DNA of 5,903 nucleotides from positions 1 to 5,903 of the forward strand of contig JAJFMS010000260.1 in the NCBI GenBank assembly GCA_020696885.1. Reading direction: 5' to 3'. Origin of the DNA: Armatimonadota bacterium (GTDB taxonomy: Bacteria > Armatimonadota > SYMT01). The stretch's first letter is position 1. Each line of letters starts with the position of its first letter. A model generated the notes under the pieces. The model ran no database searches and had not been told where the DNA came from. It saw only the letters and a list, made by a program, of their open reading frames with translations. Shown in pieces: positions 1-5,819 of this stretch. The position numbers and the translations under genes were made by a program.

Positions 1-342
1 GTCCCCCTCCCCCGCCTCTTGCCACTGGGCCCGGTACAGGCTCGCCAGCGCGTTCTGCAGCGACTTGACGCTCGTCTTCTCCGCGTGGAGCGTCACCCGG
101 CGCGTGCCGGCCTCGGTATCCGTGTCCAGGCCCACCTGCAGGCTCCGGGAAAGCTGGCCGGTCAGCTCCGCCAGGTCCGCCACGCGCACCTCCACGGCGA
201 GCTGCCGGTCCAGGCGTGCGTCTACCCCTACCAGCGGCGCGGGCTTTGCGGCCTGCTGCGCGCGGCCGGGGGCGGCCACCGTCCAGCAGGCGATCCCCGC
301 CAGGAGGAGCCACGTCGCGGAAAACGGCTGGTTGCGGATCAT
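1..342 (-). CDS. Exported protein with STN-like N-terminal region (partial, 3' end outside window)
   Basis: The reading frame starts at ATG 342-340 and stays open for 114 codons to the left edge, so the C terminus is missing. A GGAG ribosome binding site at 353-350 lies 7 bases before the ATG, which supports this start. Residues 1-28 look like a Sec signal peptide: MIRNQPF, a hydrophobic stretch around residues 10-24 (WLLLAGIACW), then a small-residue cleavage region near GRA-QQ at 26-30. Residues about 38-110 resemble the short STN-type domain found at the N terminus of secretins and TonB-linked proteins: a run of V/L strands, a helix (ADLAELTGQLSRSLQV), the strand RRVTLHAEKT and a second helix (SVKSLQNALASLY). 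This is seen by pattern only. The full protein could be a secretin-like or other envelope protein. It is transcribed away from the small gene at 560, across a 217-base divergent region. Confidence 0.8.
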   Translation of the reverse strand, partial: MIRNQPFSATWLLLAGIACWTVAAPGRAQQAAKPAPLVGVDARLDRQLAVEVRVADLAELTGQLSRSLQVGLDTDTEAGTRRVTLHAEKTSVKSLQNALASLYRAQWQEAGEGD

Positions 343-349
343 CGGGTAT

Positions 350-353
350 CTCC
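350..353 (-). promoter_or_regulatory. Ribosome binding site of the exported-protein gene
   Basis: Reading the minus strand, GGAG stands 7 bases before ATG 342. It decides the start of a gene that has no stop codon inside the window. Confidence 0.65.
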
Positions 354-358
354 GGGGG

Positions 359-379
359 CGGACCGCAGACGGCGGTCCG
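359..379. repeat. GC-rich hairpin in the leader of the exported-protein gene
   Basis: A perfect 8-base inverted repeat, CGGACCGC (359-366) and GCGGTCCG (372-379), encloses a 5-base loop. On the minus strand it would form in the 5' untranslated RNA just upstream of the GGAG site at 353-350. No T-run follows on either strand, so it is not a standard intrinsic terminator. It could affect translation or mRNA stability, but that is inference. Confidence 0.5.
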
Positions 380-410
380 GATACTCTCAGTTTAACGGTC
401 CTGGGGAGCT

Positions 411-443
411 GGGTCTAACTGCTGCTTCGCAGCAATCTGACCC
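411..443. repeat. REP-like palindromic element
   Basis: This 33-base imperfect palindrome has outer arms GGGTC (411-415) and GACCC (439-443), a short mismatched section, and an inner perfect stem TGCTGC (420-425) and GCAGCA (429-434) around a TTC loop. GGGTC...GACCC ends around a compact hairpin are the architecture of REP-type elements scattered in intergenic regions of many bacteria. It lies midway between two divergent genes. Only one copy is in the window, so dispersal cannot be shown here. Confidence 0.5.
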
Positions 444-559
444 CGGCACATCCCCGGGTTTTCCGTTATATTCTTCCCAATCGCGCCGGAAGTCAGCGTA
501 CCTGTTGTGAGACTGCCCACGCTCCTCCGGTGTTCGGTCGAGAGAGGCGCGGCCTACGG

Positions 560-805
560 ATGTCAAACGAATCCCCCGCCGAGCGCGAGGCGAGCGAAGC
601 GCGGTTCCGCCGCTACCTGCTCGGCGAGCTACTCTGGGAGCTGGACCAGCACCCGGCGGCGTGCGCGGAGCTGCGCCGGGCCGCTCCCGGCGACCTCGAG
701 GTGATCGGCTGCCGAGGCTACCACGACCTGCAGGTGCGCGCTGGCTCGGAAGAATACGACGTCTGGCTCTCATGGCAGTTGCTGGTGCCGCCCAGAGTCG
801 TGTGA
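560..805 (+). CDS. Small hypothetical protein (81 aa) upstream of the TPR gene
   Basis: I do not recognise a family. The chosen start is ATG 560; AGAGAGG at 541-547 could serve as ribosome binding site, although its 12-base spacing is long. A GTG at 530 in the same frame would add ten arginine-rich residues (MFGRERRGLR) but has no binding site before it. The 81-residue product begins MSNESPAERE, has a charged, Leu/Arg-rich and probably helical first half (EARFRRYLLGELLWELDQ), then a second half of likely beta strands (LEVIGCRGYHDLQV, EYDVWLSWQLLV) ending in VPPRVV. There is no signal peptide or membrane segment, so it is probably cytoplasmic. Its stop codon is 22 bases before the TPR gene on the same strand, so the two probably form an operon and may act together. 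Confidence 0.6.
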   Translation: MSNESPAEREASEARFRRYLLGELLWELDQHPAACAELRRAAPGDLEVIGCRGYHDLQVRAGSEEYDVWLSWQLLVPPRVV

Positions 806-814
806 GCCGGACCT

Positions 815-825
815 GAGGAGAGAGA
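815..825 (+). promoter_or_regulatory. Ribosome binding site of the TPR gene
   Basis: The purine-rich run GAGGAGAGAGA contains GAGGAG seven bases before ATG 828. It is the clearest Shine-Dalgarno sequence in the window and fixes the start of the downstream gene. Confidence 0.75.
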
Positions 826-827
826 CC

Positions 828-2018
828 ATGTCCCAGACACCCACCGAAGCCGAAGTAGCGATCCAGGCGCTGCTGAAGGAAGCGTATGCCCTGGGCGGCG
901 CGGGGCGCGAGGCGGACGCCGAGCGTTTGCTGCGGGAGGCGCTGACCCGGCTCGATGCCGAGGGGTTGCGCCTCCACCCGCTTCGCGGCTATGCGTTGCA
1001 CACCCTTCGCTGCTGCTACATGCGTCAAAATCGCTTCGGGGAGGCAGTCACAGCCGGGGAGCAGGAGCTGGCCCTGCTGCAAGAACACTTCGGCCCGGAC
1101 GATCCCCGGCTCGCCGAGCCGCTGGAGGCGGTGGCCCAGGCGCACTACCACGCCCAGGAGTGGGCGCCCGCGGAGCAGCGCTTCGAGCGGGCCATCGCGC
1201 TGTTCCGCCGCGCGGGACCGCCCGGCGAGCGGAGGGCCGCGATGGCGCTTCTCTCCCTGGGTAAGTGCTTCCACCGGCAGGACCGCTTCGCGGAAGCGGC
1301 GGTCCGCTACCAGCAGGCGCTTCCGGTGCTCCAGGGGCAGAACCCGCCCGGCGCCGAGGTGATCGACCTCCTCTACCACCTGGGGATGGCAGTGGCCAGG
1401 CAGGGGGACCCGACCCGAGCCGAAGGTTTGCTCACCCGCGCTCTGGGTCTTTTTGATCGGATCCGGGAGCCGCGCTTCCCGCTGGAGTTCCTCATCCTCT
1501 CGGAGCTGATCCGGGTGGCGGAGGCGCTCCGCCAGCCCGCCGTGGCGGAGCAGCACGCCCTTCGCGCCGTAGCGGTGGCCGAAAGCGCTGCCCCCGCGGG
1601 ACATCCGGCCCTTTCGGACTCGCTGCGCCACCTGGCGCGCGCGCTCGCCGCCCAGGGCCGCCAGGCGGAGGTCCAGCAGGTGCTGGAGCGAGCCCTGCCG
1701 GTGACCGAGCAGACCTATGGCCCGCACAGTCCGGTCCTGGGCGGGATCCTGCACAACCTGGCCGGGGGCCACTTCCAGGCCGGCCGTGTCGACCAGGCAG
1801 CAGTCTGCGAAGAGCGCGCCGTTGCTATCTACGAGGCGAACGCCCGGGTGGTCGGGCCGGCGTTTCCGGACAGCCTGCGGTGCCTGGCGATGATCCGCCA
1901 GCGCCAGGGCCGGCAGGCTGAAGCCCAGCAGCTCGCAGCGCGGGCGCAAGCGCTGGGCACCGCGTCCGCCCCGGGCGGGGTGATCTCCGTCGGCATCCCG
2001 AAGGACGTTAGTGGTTAG
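828..2018 (+). CDS. Tetratricopeptide repeat (TPR) protein
   Basis: This 396-residue protein is made almost wholly of TPR helix pairs. About nine units can be read, near residues 12-43, 51-90, 97-130, 137-170, 179-212, 218-255, 261-298, 304-340 and 346-377. Typical features are the A-x-x-L-x-x-L-(G/A)-x-x-x-x-x-x-(G/D)-(R/D)-x-x-E-A pattern (ALLSLGKCFHRQDRFAEAAV, LRHLARALAAQGRQAEV) and longer spacers with FGPDDP and YGPHSP, which resemble the 42-residue kinesin-light-chain or NB-ARC-associated type of TPR. No signal peptide, membrane segment or fused catalytic domain is seen, so it is a cytoplasmic scaffold that binds an unknown protein or peptide. The short gene ending at 805 is its likely operon partner. 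The last residues (DVSG) and the TAG stop at 2016-2018 are encoded inside the first two units of a heptanucleotide array. Confidence 0.9.
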   Translation: MSQTPTEAEVAIQALLKEAYALGGAGREADAERLLREALTRLDAEGLRLHPLRGYALHTLRCCYMRQNRFGEAVTAGEQELALLQEHFGPDDPRLAEPLEAVAQAHYHAQEWAPAEQRFERAIALFRRAGPPGERRAAMALLSLGKCFHRQDRFAEAAVRYQQALPVLQGQNPPGAEVIDLLYHLGMAVARQGDPTRAEGLLTRALGLFDRIREPRFPLEFLILSELIRVAEALRQPAVAEQHALRAVAVAESAAPAGHPALSDSLRHLARALAAQGRQAEVQQVLERALPVTEQTYGPHSPVLGGILHNLAGGHFQAGRVDQAAVCEERAVAIYEANARVVGPAFPDSLRCLAMIRQRQGRQAEAQQLAARAQALGTASAPGGVISVGIPKDVSG

Positions 2019-2039
2019 TGGTTAGTGGTTAGTGGTTAG
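2007..2039. repeat. Heptanucleotide tandem array (GTTAGTG)n
   Basis: Four perfect copies of GTTAGTG (2007-2034) are followed by GTTAG. The array covers the 3' end of the TPR gene and supplies its stop codon (TAG 2016-2018), then continues into the convergent intergenic region. All units are identical, which suggests recent slippage or expansion. It resembles in kind, not in sequence, the short tandemly repeated heptamers known from cyanobacteria. Confidence 0.9.
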
Positions 2040-2040
2040 C

Positions 2041-2223
2041 GAACCGTCCCCCAATGGTCATCGCGAGCCGCCCGACGCCGTCCCGGACCCACACCGTGCT
2101 CCTGTGGCGGCGTGGCGATCCCGAAGGTTACGCGGTGACCTGTCCGGGCCCTCGTCGCCTGGCAGGATCCGTGGTCGGCCGGGATCGCCACGGGGCAAAC
2201 GGCGCCCCTCGCGATGACGGTTC
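2041..2223. repeat. Nested inverted-repeat intergenic element between convergent genes
   Basis: Outer arms GTCATCGCGAG (2057-2067) and CTCGCGATGAC (2208-2218) are perfect 11-base inverted repeats. Inner arms GTGGCGATCCCG (2112-2123) and CGGGATCGCCAC (2180-2191) are a perfect 12-base pair. GAACCGTC (2041-2048) also matches GACGGTTC (2216-2223), as if the left arm had been split by 11 inserted bases. A small GGGGC/GCCCC hairpin lies at 2192-2208. It contains no convincing gene. The outer arm recurs at 2777-2787 and 2849-2858, so this is probably a dispersed, non-coding, MITE- or REP-like element. Its place between the ends of the TPR and GspG-like genes would also let it act as a two-way transcription barrier, although there is no T-run. 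Confidence 0.6.
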
Positions 2224-2253
2224 TTTCCTTAGCGGCTACCGCCTACGGCTCAT

Positions 2254-2772
2254 TCACCGCTTCCAACTGCTAATGTCCTCCGCAGCTCCATCCCCGCCGG
2301 GCTGACCGTCTGCGCCCAGAGAGATGATCTCATACGCCTCTCCCTCTGGACCCGGGACGCGATAGCGGTACAGGTTGCCCCAGGGGTCGGCGGGGATGGT
2401 GGTGATGTCGTTGAGGTAGGGTCCCTTCCACTGGGCACAACCGCTGCCGGAAGTCGGACCGACAATCAGGTCCCTGAGCGCCAGCGGCGGCTTGCCGTTG
2501 TGGTCCACCCGGTAGAGCTCAACAGCGGTCTTAAAAAAAGAAATCTGAGAAGCGGCGGCGCTACCCTGTCGCCAATACCTTCCTCGGTGGTGATGGCGGA
2601 GCCGGCTGTCCCAGACGCCCACGGTGACCCAGAGCAGCGCCAGGAAGGCCGCTACCTTCATCCCGTCCACGAACAGCCGCAGCCAGCGTCCGCGCAGGGG
2701 AAGCCAGTCTTCGAATTCGCTCTGCGGTTCCGGCTGGGCGCTGAGCCTGGATGGCTGGTTCATAGCCCCCAT
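2254..2772 (-). CDS. GspG-like (type II secretion pseudopilin-like) membrane-anchored protein
   Basis: From ATG 2772 this encodes 172 residues; a second in-frame ATG at 2763 gives 169, and neither has a strong ribosome binding site. The C-terminal half is typical of the GspG family: a helix (AAASQISFFKTAVELYRVDHNGKPP, residues 72-96), then KGPYL (116-120), IPADPWGNLYRYRVPG (126-141) and a closing segment SLGADGQPGGDG...EDISSW (151-170). Asp154, Asp161 and Asp166 fall in the region that forms the calcium site of GspG proteins. The N terminus is unusual. In place of a short basic leader and G-FTLIE prepilin cleavage motif there are about 35 polar residues before a hydrophobic segment at about 39-54 (VAAFLALLWVTVGVW), with no Glu at the expected place. 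It may be a fixed single-pass membrane protein with an exported GspG-like domain. It follows the GH51 gene after 116 bases and may have its own promoter. Confidence 0.8.
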   Translation of the reverse strand: MGAMNQPSRLSAQPEPQSEFEDWLPLRGRWLRLFVDGMKVAAFLALLWVTVGVWDSRLRHHHRGRYWRQGSAAASQISFFKTAVELYRVDHNGKPPLALRDLIVGPTSGSGCAQWKGPYLNDITTIPADPWGNLYRYRVPGPEGEAYEIISLGADGQPGGDGAAEDISSWKR

Positions 2773-2776
2773 GACG

Positions 2777-2865
2777 CTCGCGATGACTGGCGCTTCCCTA
2801 CGCTGACGGCACGGTTCAGGAGCAGTGAGCAGACGCGCCGGGGGCCACGTCATCGCGAACCGCCC
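2777..2865. repeat. Second copy of the GTCATCGCGA inverted-repeat element
   Basis: CTCGCGATGAC at 2777-2787 and GTCATCGCGA at 2849-2858 form a 10-base perfect inverted pair around 61 bases. The right arm continues as GTCATCGCGAACCGCCC (2849-2865), which matches 2057-2073 at 16 of 17 positions. The arms face the opposite way from those of the 2041-2223 element. The copy fills the gap between the GH51 stop codon and the GspG-like start, with its left arm ending only 5 bases before ATG 2772, so it would be transcribed as leader or intercistronic RNA. Confidence 0.55.
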
Positions 2866-2888
2866 AGCGCTCCGACGCCTCGCGGTTG

Positions 2889-4397
2889 TCAGTTCCCGAA
2901 CCGGAGCACGTTCCAGGAGTACGGCGGCAGCACCGCGGTGAAACCTCCGTCGGCCAGCACCGGCGGCTCGTCGGCACTCCGCGGCGCAACGTGCTCCGGC
3001 TGGTCCGCGGTGTTCACGGCTTTCAGGTCTGGATGGGCAAGCACCTGGTGGGTCGCGGCGCCGAACCGCTCGAAACCGCGGAGCACGCCGGAGAGCTGTA
3101 CCGGCCGCCCCTCTGAGTCCCGGTTCACCGCAAATACGGTCAGGCTGTCCCCATCCGCCACGGAGGCTACCATCACTGCCGGCACCTGATCTCGCAGGTC
3201 GCAGTCGTAGGTGGGGGCCCGCACCAGGGAGCGGAGTACGGTCCCCCGGCCGAGCAGCGAAGCCGCCGCGAACGGGTGATAGGTGGGCTGCTTCCACACC
3301 CGCCCGCCCGGCTCTGTCATGATCGGCGCGATCACGTTGACCACCTGCGCGAGGCAGCCGATCCGCACCCGGTCCGCATGGCTCAGGAGCGTGATGAGCA
3401 TCCCGCCCACCACCAGGGCGTCCTCCATCGTGTAGACCTGCTCGAGCTGCGGGCGGGCGGCGGTCCACCGTTCACCCGCGGCCACCAGGTCCTTCGTCTG
3501 GCGCCACACGTTCCACTCGTCGAAGCTGATGTTCACCTGCTTCTTGCTGCGCTTGAACGCCCGCACGGAGTCGCAGAGCGCCACGCCCTCGCGGATGTAG
3601 TCGTGCATGTCGTCCGGCTTCGCGAGGAAGGAGGCGGTGTCGTCCGTGGTGTTGCCGTAGTACTGGTGCAGGGAGAGGTAGTCCGTGGTCTCGTACGCCT
3701 GCTGGAGCGCCTCCCACTCCCAGGCCCCGAACGTCTTCATGGCCCGGTTGGAGGACCCGCACAGCACCGTCTCGATGGTAGGATCGGTCCACTTCATCAG
3801 CTTGGCGGACTCGTTGGCTAGCCGCCCGTACTCCCAGGCGGTTTTCTGGACCATCTGCCACGGCCCGTCCATCTCGTTGCCCAGGCACCAGGTCTTGATC
3901 CGGTGCGGCTCCGCCCAGCCGTGGCTGCGCCGGAGGTCGCTCCAGTGGCTGCCGGAAGGGTGGTTGCAGTACTCCACCAGCGCTTGCGCCGCTTCCGGCC
4001 CGCGCGTGCCCAGGTTAACCGCGAACATCGGCTCCGTGCCGACCCGCCGGCACCAGTCCACAAACTCGTTGGTACCGATCTCGTTCGGCTCCAGCCCGGC
4101 CCAGGCCAGGTCCAGCCGCTTCGGCCGTGCTTCCCGCGGGCCGACACCGTCTTCCCACCGGTAGCCGGAGACGAAGTTGCCGCCGGGATACCGCATAATC
4201 GGCATCCGCAGCTCCCGCACCAGCTCCAGCACGTCGGTTCGGAAGCCCAGCTCGTCCGCAGTCGGGTGCCCGGGCTCGTAGATGCCGGTGTAGATGTGCC
4301 GCCCCAGATGCTCCACGAAGCCACCGAAGAGGCGCGGGTCCACTTCCGCGAGGGTGAAGTCCCGGTCCAGGGTCAGGGTTGCTTGCTGCAGTGTCAA
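2889..4397 (-). CDS. abfA: Alpha-L-arabinofuranosidase, glycoside hydrolase family 51
   Basis: This enzyme hydrolyses terminal alpha-L-arabinofuranosyl residues from arabino-oligosaccharides to give L-arabinose. With the TTG start at 4397 the product is 502 residues, the length of well-studied GH51 enzymes, and its N terminus ([14 protein letters not shown]) lines up without gaps with Geobacillus AbfA as I recall it. In this numbering the catalytic acid/base is Glu175 (GNEMDGPW) and the nucleophile Glu294 (SFDEWNVW). Substrate-binding Arg69 and Asn74 (RYPGGN), Asn174, Tyr246 (HQYYG) and Gln351 are also present, so it should be active. The catalytic barrel covers about residues 15-380, and the N- and C-terminal segments form a beta domain. 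There is no signal peptide, so it works in the cytoplasm on imported oligosaccharides. GGGAG at 4410-4406 is 8 bases before the TTG. An alternative GTG at 4412 with GGAGG five bases upstream would add five residues. The start overlaps the kinase stop by four bases. Confidence 0.96.
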   Translation of the reverse strand: MTLQQATLTLDRDFTLAEVDPRLFGGFVEHLGRHIYTGIYEPGHPTADELGFRTDVLELVRELRMPIMRYPGGNFVSGYRWEDGVGPREARPKRLDLAWAGLEPNEIGTNEFVDWCRRVGTEPMFAVNLGTRGPEAAQALVEYCNHPSGSHWSDLRRSHGWAEPHRIKTWCLGNEMDGPWQMVQKTAWEYGRLANESAKLMKWTDPTIETVLCGSSNRAMKTFGAWEWEALQQAYETTDYLSLHQYYGNTTDDTASFLAKPDDMHDYIREGVALCDSVRAFKRSKKQVNISFDEWNVWRQTKDLVAAGERWTAARPQLEQVYTMEDALVVGGMLITLLSHADRVRIGCLAQVVNVIAPIMTEPGGRVWKQPTYHPFAAASLLGRGTVLRSLVRAPTYDCDLRDQVPAVMVASVADGDSLTVFAVNRDSEGRPVQLSGVLRGFERFGAATHQVLAHPDLKAVNTADQPEHVAPRSADEPPVLADGGFTAVLPPYSWNVLRFGN

Positions 4398-5818
4398 TCC
4401 AGGTTCTCCCACTCGATCCTCCGCCACCCAAACGCCGCCGCTCCCGGCGAGGAGCCGGTGAACAGGTAAGGCTGCCGGCCGCTCTCCGCGGCGTATCGCG
4501 CTGCAATCGCCTCTACGGCCGGCTCCGCTTCCGGCAGCCCGAGCACCGCCACGGTGCCGCCGCTGCCGCCGCCAGTGATCTTGGCGCCGAAGAGCCCCTG
4601 CGCCGGCCCGGCCGCCCGCACCAGCTCCACCAGCCGGTCCGTGGCCTCGGAGCCCAGGCCGCAGGCGGAGTAGCTGGCGTGCGACTGGTACATCAGCTCC
4701 CCGAGCAGTTCCAACCGCCGCGCGCCCGGCTTTCCCGCCAGCAGCTCCGCGAAGGCGCGCACGCGGAAGTGCTCGTAGATCGGGTGGGCCGTGGGCACGC
4801 GCACCGCGTAGCTCCGGTCCGGGTCCACCCGGGTCACCGGGTCCGTGGTCCCGCCGTACCGGGAGAGAAACTCCCCGCCGGTGAGCCGCTCCGGGACGTG
4901 CCGCGCCAGGTCCTGCTCCCACAGCGAGGGGGAGAGGTTGGCCAGGTAACCGCTCCAGCGGGTATCCTCGATCTGCACGCTGCCCGGCAGCTCGCCCACC
5001 GCCCGCGCCGGCAGCCCGCAGAGGTCCGCCACGATCCGGTAGCCCATGAACGCGCCCACCCGCACGGAGCCGTAATCCGCCCCGGACACTGAGTGGCGCA
5101 CGCCGGAGTCGATCCCCCAGAGCGCGATCTCCGGCGGCACCGGCACCGTCCCCAGGATCTCCGCCGGCTGGCAGAGCAGCGCCAGCAGGTGACCGGCTTC
5201 GCCGCAGGCGGCCGTCATCTGGTCCATCACCCCGCACGGCGCGCCGACCACGCGGTTCTCTACCATCTGGCAGAGGATCGCCAGCTCCCGCGCCTCCAAT
5301 TCGACGCCGAACGCCGCCGCCACGGCCTGCATCACCGCCACTTCCACGGCGGCCGAGGAGCTGACGCCCTTCCCTTCCGGCACGCTGGAGTCGATCAGGA
5401 TGCGGGCGCCGCCCTCGAACTGAACACCTCGCTCTCGCAGCAGTACCAGGAACGCACCGGCAGCGTAGGCCGCCCAGGCGTGGAGAGGATCGCGCGCAAA
5501 GTAGGCACGCGCCGCCTCATACGAGAGCGGCCGCCCATCCGCGGTCCGGAAGTCCGCCATCGGCATCGAGAACTCGGCCCCCCGGCCGTTCTCCTCCGCC
5601 CCCCGGCTCACGATCTTCAGCCGCGGCTCCGTATCCCGCTGCAGCGCTACAAGCGCCGCCTCCCGGATCGGGAGCTGGAGCACCAGGGAGCCGGAGTAGT
5701 CCGCGATCCCACCCATCACATCCAGTCGTCCCGGCGCCCGCGCGACGAACAGCGGCGTACCCGGAGCGAAAAGGTCGCCAGAGGAGGAGCGGATGGTGTT
5801 GCGGAGGAGGTCGGGCAT
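4394..5818 (-). CDS. GHMP-family sugar 1-kinase, probable L-arabinokinase (plant ARA1-like)
   Basis: This 474-residue protein has the three GHMP kinase motifs: [18 protein letters not shown] (26-43), the ATP-binding loop [15 protein letters not shown] (147-161) and [13 protein letters not shown] (411-423). Arg31 and Asp199 (GVMDQM) match the catalytic Arg and Asp of galactokinase. The first motif is not the galactokinase form (GEHTDY): Glu and His are replaced, giving GGIADY as in the kinase domain of Arabidopsis ARA1. Further matches recalled from ARA1 are [40 protein letters not shown] and YSACGLGS. The predicted reaction is L-arabinose + ATP to beta-L-arabinose 1-phosphate, in the cytoplasm. 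Plant ARA1 carries an extra N-terminal glycosyltransferase-like region that is absent here. The TGA stop overlaps the GH51 start, which favours arabinose over galactose or galacturonate as substrate. No Shine-Dalgarno sequence precedes ATG 5818; the octamer array begins 2 bases upstream. Confidence 0.9.
   Translation of the reverse strand: MPDLLRNTIRSSSGDLFAPGTPLFVARAPGRLDVMGGIADYSGSLVLQLPIREAALVALQRDTEPRLKIVSRGAEENGRGAEFSMPMADFRTADGRPLSYEAARAYFARDPLHAWAAYAAGAFLVLLRERGVQFEGGARILIDSSVPEGKGVSSSAAVEVAVMQAVAAAFGVELEARELAILCQMVENRVVGAPCGVMDQMTAACGEAGHLLALLCQPAEILGTVPVPPEIALWGIDSGVRHSVSGADYGSVRVGAFMGYRIVADLCGLPARAVGELPGSVQIEDTRWSGYLANLSPSLWEQDLARHVPERLTGGEFLSRYGGTTDPVTRVDPDRSYAVRVPTAHPIYEHFRVRAFAELLAGKPGARRLELLGELMYQSHASYSACGLGSEATDRLVELVRAAGPAQGLFGAKITGGGSGGTVAVLGLPEAEPAVEAIAARYAAESGRQPYLFTGSSPGAAAFGWRRIEWENLD
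4406..4410 (-). promoter_or_regulatory. Ribosome binding site deciding the TTG start of the GH51 gene
   Basis: On the minus strand GGGAG lies inside the end of the kinase gene, 8 bases before TTG 4397. The TTGA junction (4397-4394) joins the GH51 start to the kinase stop, the arrangement of translationally coupled genes. A competing GGAGG at 4422-4418 serves a possible GTG start at 4412. Confidence 0.5.
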
Positions 5819-5819
5819 G

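Noticed and set aside
442..462. Possible intrinsic terminator (CCCGG...CCGGG followed by TTTTCC)
   Set aside because: The stem is only five base pairs with a 7-base loop, and no plus-strand gene ends upstream of it.
467..472. TATATT as a -10 box for the small gene
   Set aside because: No acceptable -35 box lies 16-18 bases upstream (the site reads CGGCAC), so the AT-rich patch alone does not support a promoter call.
387..1949. Long minus-strand open frame (520 codons) opposite the TPR gene
   Set aside because: It is antisense to a clear TPR protein. The translation is low-complexity Arg/Gly/Leu/Pro-rich with no domain pattern, as expected of a GC-rich shadow frame.
2032..2305. Small plus-strand open frames in the convergent intergenic region
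   Set aside because: They lie over the inverted-repeat element and run into the 3' end of the GspG-like gene. The translation has no recognisable structure and there is no binding site.
2773..3468. Upstream extension of the GspG-like frame into the GH51 gene
   Set aside because: It overlaps well-conserved GH51 sequence on the same strand and its translation looks random. Starts at 2772 or 2763 explain the real protein.
3276..5092. Plus-strand open frames opposite the GH51 and kinase genes (3276-3821, 3685-4164, 3903-4469, 4379-5092)
   Set aside because: All are antisense to strongly supported enzymes, have no ribosome binding site or domain pattern, and arise from high G+C content.
4398..5237. 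Upstream extension of the GH51 frame through the kinase gene
   Set aside because: The frame is open but the translation is Gly/Ala/Arg-rich without family features. GH51 homology begins at the TTG at 4397, so the upstream part is a shadow of the kinase gene.
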